Assembly (NCBI GenBank): GCA_040880405.1
Contig: JBBDIM010000163.1
Coordinates: 1 to 15,493 of the forward strand
Source: JBBDIM01 sp040880405
GTDB taxonomy: Bacteria; Planctomycetota; Planctomycetia; Pirellulales; Pirellulaceae
DNA length: 15,493 nucleotides
Direction of reading: 5' to 3'
Under the pieces are notes generated by a model. The model saw only the letters and a list, made by a program, of their open reading frames with translations, did no database searches and had not been told where the DNA came from. The translations under genes and the position numbers were made by a program. Positions 7,050 through 14,070 of the stretch are shown in pieces. Numbering within the stretch: the stretch's first letter is position 1; every line of letters begins with the position of its first letter.

Positions 7050-8558
7050 ATGCTTAGCGATGCTCAGACTGGTAAAGTTTATCTCGTGGGAAGCGGCCCG
7101 GGCGATCCGGGGCTGATTACCCTGCGGGGGATGCGGTTGTTGCAGGTCGCCGATGTCGTGATGTACGACTACCTCTGCAATCCGGAATTGCTGGCGCATG
7201 TCCGGCCCACGGCGGTGGTGCATTGCCTGGGGAGCCACAGCGAAGGGAAGGTTTGGAAGCAGGATCAGATCAACGCCGAGATGATCCGCCAAGCGGAATC
7301 GGGCCACTCGGTCGTGCGGCTCAAGTCGGGCGATCCGACGGTCTTTGCCAGAGCGGCCGACGAGATAACCGCGTTGGTTGAGCGGGGGATCGAAGTGGAG
7401 ATTGTCCCGGGGGTGACGTCGGCGCTTGCGGCCGGGGCCTATACGGGGATACCGGTCACGCATGCCAAGCACGCTTCGGCGGTCGCGTTTATCACGGGAC
7501 AGGAAAAACTTTCCAAGGCGTCTGGGTCGGTTGATTACGAGGCGCTAGCGAAGTTTCCGGGGACGCTCGTGTTTTACATGGGGGTGACCACCGGGCCGGT
7601 TTGGTCCGCGGGGTTGATCGCCGGGGGGAAGTCGCCGGAGACCCCGGTGGCGATGATCCGCCGCTGCACCTGGCCCGACCAGGAGACGACCCGCTGCACC
7701 TTGGGGGAGGTTGCCGAGCACCTGCACCCCGGCTCCAAGATTCGCCCGCCGGTGATTGTGGTGGTGGGGGACGTCGCCGGGGAAGGGGAGGCGTGCCGCT
7801 GGTTCGAGAGTCGGCCGCTGTTTGGCCAGCGGATTGTGATTGCCCGGCCGGAACACCAAGTGAGCACGCTTCGCGACCAACTAACGGAATTGGGTGCGGC
7901 GGTGATCCCGATTCCCGCGATCGAGATCGGCCCACCGGCGGACTGGGGCCCGGTCGACAAGGCGATCGCTCGGCTGCGTGATTTTGATTGGCTAGTCTTT
8001 TCTAGCCGCAACGGCGTGCGGTACTTTTTTGAGAGGCTGCTTTCTCGCGGCGGCGACATCCGCCAAGTGGGCCACCTAAAACTGGGGGCGATTGGCCCAG
8101 GCACCGCCGAGCCCCTCACCGGGTATCACCTCACCGCGGATGTGATTCCCACTGAGTACCGGGCCGAGAGCATGGTCGAGGCCCTGCAAGCCGAGGCACG
8201 CGGCAAGCGGTTCCTGCTGCCCCGGGCCAGTCGAGGCCGGGATGTGTTGCCGGAGGGCCTGAAAGCGGCCGGAGCAGAGGTCGAAGAGGTGGTGGTTTAC
8301 CACAGCGGCGACACGGCCGAACTGCCGGGTGAGGCGCAGCGGCAATTGGAGTCGGGGCCGATCGACTGGGTGATGATCACCAGCAGCGCGATCGCGCGGT
8401 CTTCCGAGCGGCTGCTGGGTGAAACGCTGCGGACAGCCAAAGTGGTGAGCATCAGCCCGATTACCAGCGCCACCTTGCGAGAACTGGGAATCGAGCCAGC
8501 CGCCGAGGCGACCGAGTACACGATGGACGGGATGGTTGCGGCGATGCTGAAGCGATAG
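7050..8558 (+). CDS. Uroporphyrinogen-III C-methyltransferase / uroporphyrinogen-III synthase fusion
   Basis: This 502-residue bifunctional protein covers two steps at the branch of tetrapyrrole synthesis. HemD-type cyclisation makes uroporphyrinogen III, and SUMT (CobA) methylates it to precorrin-2 for siroheme or cobalamin. The methyltransferase domain, about 8-245, shows VGSGPGDPGLITLRG (13-27), VVMYDYLCNPELL (36-48), VVRLKSGDPTVFARAADEI (88-106) and VPGVTSALAAGAYTGIPVTH (119-138), all S-adenosylmethionine-dependent SUMT signatures. The HemD domain, about 258-500, shows WLVFSSRNGVRYFF near 314 and DWVMITSSAI further on. The genes are out of the usual hem cluster: no hemA, hemB or hemC is nearby. 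ATG 7050 is the most likely start; an in-frame TTG at 6996 adds 18 residues unlike the family. No clear Shine-Dalgarno site is present. Confidence 0.93.
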   Translation: MLSDAQTGKVYLVGSGPGDPGLITLRGMRLLQVADVVMYDYLCNPELLAHVRPTAVVHCLGSHSEGKVWKQDQINAEMIRQAESGHSVVRLKSGDPTVFARAADEITALVERGIEVEIVPGVTSALAAGAYTGIPVTHAKHASAVAFITGQEKLSKASGSVDYEALAKFPGTLVFYMGVTTGPVWSAGLIAGGKSPETPVAMIRRCTWPDQETTRCTLGEVAEHLHPGSKIRPPVIVVVGDVAGEGEACRWFESRPLFGQRIVIARPEHQVSTLRDQLTELGAAVIPIPAIEIGPPADWGPVDKAIARLRDFDWLVFSSRNGVRYFFERLLSRGGDIRQVGHLKLGAIGPGTAEPLTGYHLTADVIPTEYRAESMVEALQAEARGKRFLLPRASRGRDVLPEGLKAAGAEVEEVVVYHSGDTAELPGEAQRQLESGPIDWVMITSSAIARSSERLLGETLRTAKVVSISPITSATLRELGIEPAAEATEYTMDGMVAAMLKR

Positions 8559-8578
8559 CGTCTGACCTTCTTCCGTAG

Positions 8579-8599
8579 CCACGGTCGCGTAGACCGTGG
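8579..8599. terminator. Hairpin between convergent genes
   Basis: CCACGGTC (8579-8586) and GACCGTGG (8592-8599) form a perfect 8-bp stem with a 5-nt loop, 20 bases after the cobA-hemD stop and before the convergent gene that ends at 8681. No T tract follows on either strand. Position and stability suggest a terminator or a short REP-like palindrome. Confidence 0.45.
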
Positions 8600-8680
8600 G
8601 GGCCTGGCGGGTTGGGTTTGCCCTTGGGGCGACGTCGGTACGCACATCTCCCACGCTTTTGGCGACGTACTCGCGCAGGG

Positions 8681-9757
8681 TCACCGCTGATAAATCGGCA
8701 ACAGTCCCAAGTCCAATTGCAGCATGATTAGGTTGCAAGCGGTGACGTAGATCGGGCCGACGTTGCTGCTGTCCCAGTAACCGTCGCGGTTTTGGTCGTC
8801 GGAGATCCGGTCGTACAGCCGGTTGCGGAATGCCTCCCAGTCTTCTCGTTTTTCGAACCCTTCGCGATAGACCACCTGGGCGTAATAGAGGTAGGTGTAG
8901 TGCCAGTGGCTGAAAGCCTGGGCCTGGCTTTGGATTTGGTACAGGTTATCGCGGCAGTACTTGCTCATCTTCTCTACCACGTCGCCGCCATACTCGCCCG
9001 CGTTTTGCAGGCAGCAGATGGAAGCGGCGGTGATCGCCGGCCGCGAAGTGCCCCGGTTTTTGGAGCTATAGGAGATTCCGCCATCCGGGTTCTGGCACCC
9101 ATGGATGTATTCTTGGGCGTTTTTGATCACCTCGTCCGGGACGGGAATCCCGGCGTTGCGGCACCCGCGGAGCCCTTGGACCTGGGTGATGGTGGTCGAG
9201 CCCTCGTCGAAGTCGTTTCCATCCTTCGCGCTGACGTAGCCCCAGCCCCCCGACTTGGTTTGGGCGTAAATGCTGAACTCCACCGCCTTGGTTAGCACCT
9301 CGATCAGTTCGTTCCGGCGGTCGGAATCCTCTTCCTCACCCAAGACCTGCGAGAGGAACAGCATCGAGAATCCATGCCCGTAGGTGTAGCGGTTGTCGGT
9401 CAGGGGGTCGCCAATGAGACCGTTATCGCGGGATTTGGAGATCAGGAAGCTGACGGCGCGGCGGAGGTTCTTGGAATAGGGACCCTGGGTGGTGGTCGAA
9501 CCGGAGGCGGTTAAGGCGGTGGCGGCTAGGGCGGTCATCGCGGTAGGATAGCCGCCAGCGGTCCAGTGCCCGATCCGAGACTGCGTCCGGGCGACCCACT
9601 TCAGCCCTTTTTCGGTGGTTTCGCTCCAGCGACGCTTTTGAGCACTGGATGCGGCCGCTGCTTGCGCAGGGCTAATGGGCCAACCAGCGGAGAGCCCCCG
9701 TAGGAGTCCGCCACCCATCACACCCAGCATCGATCGTCGATTGAAATTCCCGAGCAC
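8681..9757 (-). CDS. Tat-exported terpenoid-cyclase/prenyltransferase-like alpha-toroid protein
   Basis: This 358-residue protein has a twin-arginine-type signal (NRRSML at 6-11, then a glycine-rich hydrophobic stretch and AQA at 31-33 as a possible cleavage site). The mature part resembles the prenyltransferase/squalene-oxidase repeat fold: QW-like motifs lie at AQTKSGGWGY (165-174), GCQNPDGGISY (220-230) and DQNRDGYWDSS (321-331). NDFDEGSTT (181-189) recalls the DxDD acid motif of squalene-hopene cyclases but ends in E. At about half the length of such cyclases it can form only one alpha-barrel, so cyclase activity is doubtful; a polysaccharide- or protein-interaction role is possible. The GTG start at 9757 is supported by a strong AGGAGG-type site (complement at 9764-9770). 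An ATG five bases upstream is out of frame. Confidence 0.82.
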   Translation of the reverse strand: MLGNFNRRSMLGVMGGGLLRGLSAGWPISPAQAAAASSAQKRRWSETTEKGLKWVARTQSRIGHWTAGGYPTAMTALAATALTASGSTTTQGPYSKNLRRAVSFLISKSRDNGLIGDPLTDNRYTYGHGFSMLFLSQVLGEEEDSDRRNELIEVLTKAVEFSIYAQTKSGGWGYVSAKDGNDFDEGSTTITQVQGLRGCRNAGIPVPDEVIKNAQEYIHGCQNPDGGISYSSKNRGTSRPAITAASICCLQNAGEYGGDVVEKMSKYCRDNLYQIQSQAQAFSHWHYTYLYYAQVVYREGFEKREDWEAFRNRLYDRISDDQNRDGYWDSSNVGPIYVTACNLIMLQLDLGLLPIYQR

Positions 9758-9906
9758 GCCATACCCTCCTGAAAAATGGACCTTTATTTATTGTCGCGGC
9801 GAGGTCGCGCGGGGTCCAGGCAACTTTCCGCAATTATCCAGGGATGACCATTGATAGGGCGGGGGGTAGGGGCAAGAGGAACGGCCAGGGGGAAAGGGCT
9901 GGCGGT

Positions 9907-10107
9907 TTACTTGAGTTCGCGAAAGGTAGAGAAGGCAAGAAACCCGAGGATTCCGGCTCCGATGATGAACAGGATGTCGAAGACCATAATCGCGGTCAGC
10001 CGATCTCCCGTCTCCGGTTGGAAGATTCCCAACGCCAAATCAAGCGCAAAAATCAAAAATACGAGGGCGGAAACTACCATTCCCGCGATCGCGAGCGCTT
10101 TCGACAT
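9907..10107 (-). CDS. Small two-helix membrane protein
   Basis: This 66-residue protein consists largely of two hydrophobic segments, about residues 5-29 and 40-61, joined by a short polar turn containing PETGDR. It ends in a charged tail, TFRELK. The ATG at 10107 is preceded by TAGGAG at a good distance, which supports translation. I do not recognise the family. It lies 149 bp upstream of the Tat-exported gene on the same strand, so co-transcription is possible but not shown. The gene is divergent from the aminotransferase. Confidence 0.75.
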   Translation of the reverse strand: MSKALAIAGMVVSALVFLIFALDLALGIFQPETGDRLTAIMVFDILFIIGAGILGFLAFSTFRELK

Positions 10108-10264
10108 TGGCGACTCCTAGACGACTTGACAAACGAGAAGAGGCAAGCGGATCATTTTGGCTAAATTATCCAACCCGTCTAGTATAACTCGAAGTGAGCT
10201 AATGTCATCTCGTCAACAGATTTAGGCAAAAATTGAGTGAACCGGTTCCGCCCTTAAAAGCCCG

Positions 10265-10306
10265 CGAGACCGATTTTCTTAGGCGCGAGGCGAACCACCG
10301 GTCTCG
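10265..10306. promoter_or_regulatory. Inverted repeat in divergent intergenic region
   Basis: CGAGACCG (10265-10272) and CGGTCTCG (10299-10306) are perfect 8-bp arms separated by 26 nt, about 80 bp before the aminotransferase start. This could be an operator, a transcript hairpin in the leader, or an unrelated palindrome. The rest of 10108-10382 is relatively AT-rich and must hold the promoters of the two divergent genes. A TATACT box on the minus strand (10181-10186) is a possible -10 for the small membrane protein. Confidence 0.35.
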
Positions 10307-10382
10307 TGAAGTCTCATAATTTAGGTCGTAAACATATCGCTGACAAGCCTTTCAGTCCATTTCATCGAGCATTCATAAAACC

Positions 10383-11543
10383 ATGACCGTGAGCCCGGAT
10401 AACCGCTTTAACCGTTTTCGTCAGGAAATGCCCATCACCCAAAAGTGGGCCTATTTCGATCATGCGGCGGTCTCCCCGTTGCCAGGCCCCACCGCCCAAC
10501 GAATCCGAGACTGGGCGGATCAGGCCTCTTCCGAAGGGGACGCGGTTTGGCCTGAATGGGAGAAAGAGGTGCAGGAGACCCGCCGGACCGCCGCTCGTTT
10601 GATCGCGGCCCAGGAGGGGGAGATCGCCCTGATCAACAACACCACCCAGGGAATCAACTTCGTGGCGGAGGGGTTTCCGTGGCAGCCGGGGGATAACGTC
10701 GTAACGTTGGCCAATGAGTTTCCTTCCAACCTCTATCCGTGGCTCAACTTGCAGGCGAGTGGAGTCGAGGTGCGGCAGGTGGCGGCACCAGAGGGGGTGC
10801 CCGACCTCCAGCGGATTGCCGAAGCCTGCGACTCTCGCACACGGGTCGTCTCGGTCAGTTGGGTGGGATATCAGAGCGGGTGGCGGATCGACGTGGCGGA
10901 GGTGGCACGGCTTGCGCATGAGCAGGGGGCTTATTTTTTCCTCGACGCGATTCAAGGCATGGGCGTTTTTCCGCTCAATGTTCGCGCCGCCGACGTGGAC
11001 TTTTTGGCGGCCGATGGTCATAAGTGGATGCTCGGACCGGAAGGGGCGGGCATTTTTTATCTTAAACGCGAACTGCTCGATCTGCTCCGGCCCCGTTCGG
11101 TCGGTTGGAATAGCGTGAGCCACCGGTACGATTTTGGCCGGATTGAGTTGGACCTGCGAGATACGGCCGCGCGGTACGAAGGGGGCTCGCAGAATATTGT
11201 GGGGCTGTTGGCGCTCGGGGTTAGTTTAAAGCTGCTGGAGTCGGCCGGGCTGGGGCCGGATCACTCGGAGATTGCCTTGCGAGTGCTGGAATTGACCGAT
11301 TACGCCGTGAACGGATTGCAGGATCGAGGGGCGGAACCATTCTCCCGCCGGACCGCCGACTCCGCCTCGGGAATTGTCTCGTTTCGCGTCCCGGGCACCG
11401 ATCCGCGGCAGTTACGCAGCAAGGCGATTGAGGCGGGGATCAATCTGAGCGTCCGGGGAGACCTGCTGCGGTTGAGCCCCCACGCTTACAACACGTGGGA
11501 GGAAATCGATCGCTTGCTGGAAATTGTCGCGTCGGCGGGGTAG
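10383..11543 (+). CDS. Class V PLP-dependent aminotransferase (cysteine desulfurase / isopenicillin-N epimerase-like)
   Basis: This 386-residue protein has the full layout of the class V fold-type I enzymes. YFDHAAVSPLP (24-34) is the N-terminal substrate-site motif. INNTTQGINFVAEG (84-97) contains the phosphate-binding TTQG. FFLDAIQGMG (185-194) has the Asp that pairs with the PLP ring nitrogen and the Gln that contacts the ring oxygen. ADGHKWMLGPEGAG (210-223) has the Schiff-base Lys at 214. RYEGGS and LRLSPHAYNTWEEIDRL complete the C-terminal domain. I see no obvious cysteine loop of a SufS/IscS desulfurase, so the group annotated as isopenicillin-N epimerase-like or a general aminotransferase fits better. 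The substrate is unknown. The ATG at 10383 gives the usual length, without a clear Shine-Dalgarno site. No pathway partner is adjacent. Confidence 0.9.
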   Translation: MTVSPDNRFNRFRQEMPITQKWAYFDHAAVSPLPGPTAQRIRDWADQASSEGDAVWPEWEKEVQETRRTAARLIAAQEGEIALINNTTQGINFVAEGFPWQPGDNVVTLANEFPSNLYPWLNLQASGVEVRQVAAPEGVPDLQRIAEACDSRTRVVSVSWVGYQSGWRIDVAEVARLAHEQGAYFFLDAIQGMGVFPLNVRAADVDFLAADGHKWMLGPEGAGIFYLKRELLDLLRPRSVGWNSVSHRYDFGRIELDLRDTAARYEGGSQNIVGLLALGVSLKLLESAGLGPDHSEIALRVLELTDYAVNGLQDRGAEPFSRRTADSASGIVSFRVPGTDPRQLRSKAIEAGINLSVRGDLLRLSPHAYNTWEEIDRLLEIVASAG

Positions 11544-11586
11544 ATTCTTGAAGTGCGAGCCAAACCCAGAGAACGAAACTCAAAGA

Positions 11587-11680
11587 AGCCCCGTTAGGGG
11601 CGGCATGTAATAGCCAAGGGCGCGAGCCCCTGGTAAAGAGTTTTTTAAAAGTTCCCAAGCCCCAACGGGGCGACATGAAG
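11587..11680 (+). repeat. Triple-hairpin REP-like element E, copy 1
   Basis: Three small hairpins follow each other: GCCCC-GTTA-GGGGC (11588-11601), CCAAGGGC-GCGA-GCCCCTGG (11614-11633, one mismatch) and GCCCC-AAC-GGGGC-type sequence (11659-11671). Between the first two lies GGCATGTAATAG. The same succession, in reverse complement, lies at 12431-12526. The copies bound the repeat nest and point outward to inward in opposite directions. It begins about 45 bp after the aminotransferase stop. Confidence 0.75.
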
Positions 11681-11710
11681 TTGAACCGCGCGATGTTCAA
11701 AGTTAAGGAA

Positions 11711-11729
11711 TAACCACGAAACACACGAA
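11711..11729 (+). repeat. Element D, left arm
   Basis: TAACCACGAAACACACGAA is the inverted match, with one mismatch in 19, of 12354-12372. The 624 bp between the two arms hold other complete repeat elements, and a related segment with GCAATTCGCGTGATCCGC follows at about 11780-11797. Motifs of this CACGAA kind are familiar as dispersed intergenic repeats in planctomycete and related genomes. Confidence 0.65.
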
Positions 11730-11861
11730 TGACCCAGCGCGGCCTTTGGCCGCAACCAAAATTAGATGCTTGTGACGAGGGCAATTCGCGTGATCCGCCT
11801 GGCTGGGCCGGAGTGGGTTTAACCAGGGCCATTCGGCGGTTTCTCCACGGTTTTACGAAGG

Positions 11862-12004
11862 AATTTCTCTCGCAAAGCCGCAAAGACAAGAGTCACTTGG
11901 GGGTGGAAAGTTTTCTGGTCATACGAGCGCCGAGAAGCGACGAGAAATTTCAAGATCTGGGCGATTAACCCCCTTTGCGTCTTGGCGGCTTTGCGAGAGA
12001 TTTT
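11862..12004 (+). repeat. Palindromic dispersed element B, copy 2
   Basis: TCTCTCGCAAAG (11866-11877) and CTTTGCGAGAGA (11989-12000) bound 135 bp. It aligns across its core with the reverse complement of 23-165, sharing for example GTTTTC-N-GGTCA and CCCTTTGCGTCTTGGCGGC. The 8-bp length difference is a single gap in one arm. It lies inside the D arms. Confidence 0.8.
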
Positions 12005-12063
12005 TAAAAGCGGCTTTTGCTCGCAAACATTCACGAAGCATCACGCGGGAAATGACGGTCGGA

Positions 12064-12170
12064 TTTAAAGAATTTGAAACGCAGAGACGCGGAGATCGCA
12101 GAGACGAAACCTGCGTGGGAGGCTTTCCTCTGCGCACTCAGCGCCTCTGCGTTTCAATCCCGTTGGGCAC
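12064..12170 (+). repeat. Palindromic dispersed element C, copy 1
   Basis: This element starts TTTAAAGAATTTGAAACGC and ends CGTTGGGCAC, 107 bp. Inverted arms TTGAAACGCAGAG (12074-12086) and CTCTGCGTTTCAA (12145-12157) are perfect, with imperfect pairing inward. A copy of exactly the same length and orientation lies at 13292-13398. The centre TGCGTGGGAGG is shared by both. Confidence 0.8.
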
Positions 12171-12230
12171 TGCCGAGTCACCAAGCTTTGCGGTTCTCTC
12201 ATGCGATTCTTTCCGCGTAACGAGCGAGCA

Positions 12231-12268
12231 GCGAAGACTTTATGCAACTCGCCGCGTAAAATCTTCGC
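12231..12268. repeat. Hairpin inside the repeat nest
   Basis: GCGAAGACTTTATGC (12231-12245) pairs with GCGTAAAATCTTCGC (12254-12268) in 13 of 15 positions, plus one possible G-U pair, around an 8-nt loop. I found no second copy in the window. It fills the space between element C and the right D arm. Confidence 0.55.
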
Positions 12269-12353
12269 GAGCGGAGAAGAAAACGATCGTTAGTAGCACG
12301 AAAAGAAGAGGTGTTTTGGGAGTTGTTGATTTCGCAGGTCGTTATTCGTGTCG

Positions 12354-12372
12354 TTCGTGTATTTCGTGGTTA
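12354..12372 (-). repeat. Element D, right arm
   Basis: TTCGTGTATTTCGTGGTTA is the reverse complement of 11711-11729 with one mismatch. It is preceded by ATTCGTGTCG, a related motif. A similar partial arm occurs at 13405-13433 without a visible partner. Confidence 0.65.
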
Positions 12373-12430
12373 AAAAATGGAATCATCGTCATGGAAAAGG
12401 CCGAGCCTCGTTGGTTCGACATGCGATCTT

Positions 12431-12526
12431 CATGCCGCCCTTTCAGGGCTTATGGATTTGATCGGGAATCGTTCCAGGGGCTTACGCCCCTGGCTATTAC
12501 ATGTCGCCCCTATCGGGACTGAAAGA
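12431..12526 (-). repeat. Triple-hairpin REP-like element E, copy 2 (inverted)
   Basis: Read on the minus strand it has the same order as copy 1 at 11587-11680: a GTCCC/GGGGC-type hairpin (12506-12519), the perfect CCAGGGGC-TTAC-GCCCCTGG hairpin (12474-12493) and GCCCT-TTC-AGGGC (12437-12449), with CTATTACATG between the first two. It closes the nest and ends about 70 bp before the next gene. Confidence 0.75.
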
Positions 12527-12598
12527 TGATTGTGTTTATCTGGAAGAGCACTCGTCCCAAACAATCATTCCTTCCTTTTACCCGTATTGGACCCGCGG

Positions 12599-13252
12599 AT
12601 GTCGCAGTTTTCCGATGAAGAACTGATCCTGGCCGAACCGGCCGATCCGCAGCCATCCCGCACGGCGATGATGATGGGAGTGGCGGGGGTGGTCCTCGCG
12701 TCGTTTTTGATCTTGGGGGCCTTAGGCTACATGCCAGGGCTGATCATGATTTACGCCGGAGTCGACTTCGATGCCCGGCCGATCGAGGAGCGGCAGGATT
12801 TCGAACAGGTCACCCACGAGATTCAGGAGAAGGTGAACGACGTCCAGCGGACTTATATCCTGATGACGGTGACCAGCTTGGTGATCGCGCTGGGGGTCGC
12901 TGGCTATTTGCTCTCTGGCGCGATTCCCCTGTTACGCACCAACGATGACTTGGCGCTGGCCCGCTTTTGCAATGCGTGCAAAATCGGTCTGTTGGGTAGC
13001 GGCGTCAATTTGTTGCTCACGGCGATTCCGTACTATCAGATCATCCATGAATTATCCGAGTTTGATCCGGGAGAGGGGATGGCCCGGACGATGGTTCAGT
13101 TTATCTACGCCGGGCAGATTGGCACCGCGATTTTTGTGGGGCTAACATTCCTGATTCAATTGTCGTATTTCGGCGTCGGTTGGTACTGGAGTGGCGGTGA
13201 AATTCAGCGGAAAACCGCCACGCCCCAACCCCGTGTCACAACCGCCGAGTAA
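12599..13252 (+). CDS. Four-helix membrane protein of unknown function
   Basis: This 217-residue protein has hydrophobic segments at about 23-50, 86-111, 123-146 and 172-198. An acidic N-terminal tail starts MSQFSDEELILAEPADPQ, and a charged extracytoplasmic or cytoplasmic loop at 55-85 is predicted helical. The C-terminus is polar. I do not recognise a family or catalytic motif. A conserved-looking pair of cysteines, FCNAC at 123-127, begins the third helix and could be structural or bind a metal. ATG 12599 is my chosen start. The longer frame from GTG 12530 begins just past repeat E and adds 23 residues without a helix. No strong Shine-Dalgarno site is seen. Confidence 0.7.
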   Translation: MSQFSDEELILAEPADPQPSRTAMMMGVAGVVLASFLILGALGYMPGLIMIYAGVDFDARPIEERQDFEQVTHEIQEKVNDVQRTYILMTVTSLVIALGVAGYLLSGAIPLLRTNDDLALARFCNACKIGLLGSGVNLLLTAIPYYQIIHELSEFDPGEGMARTMVQFIYAGQIGTAIFVGLTFLIQLSYFGVGWYWSGGEIQRKTATPQPRVTTAE

Positions 13253-13291
13253 ATTTTTATCTGCGTATCCTCACTGGGCTGCGTCCACAGT

Positions 13292-13398
13292 TTTAAAGAA
13301 TTTGAAACGCGGAGGCGCAAAGAGCGCAGAGACGCAACGTGCGTGGGAGGACTCCCTCAGCGATCTCTGCGCCTTTGCGTTTCAATCTCGTTGGGCAC
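13292..13398 (+). repeat. Palindromic dispersed element C, copy 2
   Basis: TTTAAAGAATTTGAAACGC at the left and CGTTGGGCAC at the right match the ends of 12064-12170, and the length is the same 107 bp. Arms TTGAAACGC (13302-13310) and GCGTTTCAA (13377-13385) pair perfectly, with further pairing inward. It lies in the leader region of coaD, between the membrane-protein gene and coaD. Confidence 0.8.
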
Positions 13399-13404
13399 AC
13401 TTAA

Positions 13405-13433
13405 TTTTCGTGTCGTTCGACTGTTTCGTGGTC
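13405..13433 (-). repeat. Partial element D arm
   Basis: TTTTCGTGTCGTTCGACTGT followed by TTCGTGGTC resembles the right D arm at 12345-12372 but is diverged. No matching left arm is seen near it, so it appears to be a remnant. It follows element C directly, as D follows C in the nest. Confidence 0.5.
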
Positions 13434-13507
13434 GATCCTTTGAATTTAAACTGGACGCTGTCCGACGATTCCGCAATCCACTTCCTTTTCCGAGCACCGC
13501 ACGAACG

Positions 13508-14017
13508 ATGGCCGAGTCCTTTCGCACCGCCGTATACACCGGATCGTTCGATCCGGTTACCCTGGGTCACCTGAATCTCATCCACCGGAGCAGTCGCTTG
13601 GTCGATCGGCTGGTAGTGGGCGTAGGGGTGAATTCCGACAAGTCGGGGCTCTTTTCCGCCGACGAACGGATCGAGTTAATCGAACGGGTCACCGCCGATC
13701 TGACCAATATCGAGGTCATCCACTTCGAGGGGCTGGCGGTCGGGTTTGTCCGGAGTGTGGGGGCCACGGTGATGATTCGCGGGATTCGGCCGTTAACCGA
13801 CATTGCCGGTGAATTCACGATGATGATGGCCAACCGCAAACTCGATCCGGGGATCGAGACGATCTTTCTGATGGCGGACGAGGAATATGGTCACGTCTCC
13901 AGCTCGCTCCTGAAGCAAATCACCCCCTTGGCCAACGACGCCCAGCTAGAACAGTTCGTCCCGGCCGAGATCATCCCCGACGTGCGGGAAAAGATTGCTC
14001 GGCATAATGGCGGGTAG
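13508..14017 (+). CDS. coaD: Pantetheine-phosphate adenylyltransferase
   Basis: This 169-residue enzyme transfers AMP from ATP to 4'-phosphopantetheine, the penultimate step of coenzyme A synthesis in the cytoplasm. The nucleotidyltransferase motif is GSFDPVTLGHLNLI (12-25), with TLGH at 18-21. MIRGIRPLTDIAGEFTMMMA (89-108) with N109 matches the pantetheine-binding region. VSSSLLKQI (130-138) is the ISSxxxK-like C-terminal nucleotide-binding motif. The length fits the bacterial CoaD family (about 160). The frame is open to an earlier ATG at 13343, but those 55 residues are read through repeats C and D, so ATG 13508, directly before the conserved core, is the start. The Shine-Dalgarno site is weak. 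Confidence 0.95.
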   Translation: MAESFRTAVYTGSFDPVTLGHLNLIHRSSRLVDRLVVGVGVNSDKSGLFSADERIELIERVTADLTNIEVIHFEGLAVGFVRSVGATVMIRGIRPLTDIAGEFTMMMANRKLDPGIETIFLMADEEYGHVSSSLLKQITPLANDAQLEQFVPAEIIPDVREKIARHNGG

Positions 14018-14023
14018 TATAAT
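13995..14023 (+). promoter_or_regulatory. Candidate sigma70-type promoter of the vapD-like gene
   Basis: A perfect TATAAT (14018-14023) is preceded at the ideal 17-nt spacing by TTGCTC (13995-14000), which keeps the TTG of the -35 consensus. It overlaps the end of coaD, so the downstream gene would have its own transcript starting near 14030. A short dyad GCCT-AAATA-AGGC (14024-14036) lies directly at the predicted start and could be an operator. Confidence 0.6.
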
Positions 14024-14070
14024 GCCTAAATAAGGCTAGGTGACTGCAAACAATAAAGGGACTGAAGATT

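Noticed and set aside
8076..8738. 220-codon minus-strand frame overlapping the end of cobA-hemD
   Set aside because: It is antisense to the HemD domain and overlaps the end of the neighbouring minus-strand gene in another phase; the composition is that of a shadow frame.
11440..12522. Several 70-156-codon frames in the repeat nest
   Set aside because: Each is read through palindromic repeats B, C, D or E, and such frames arise from the repeats themselves; none has a recognised domain.
11587..12526. Possible CRISPR array or integron cassette array
   Set aside because: Repeats are not regularly spaced, belong to different families, and occur in inverted pairs. No cas or integrase gene is present.
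13343..13507. Upstream extension of coaD by 55 residues
   Set aside because: It reads through repeats C and D; the CoaD core begins right after ATG 13508 and the family has no such extension.
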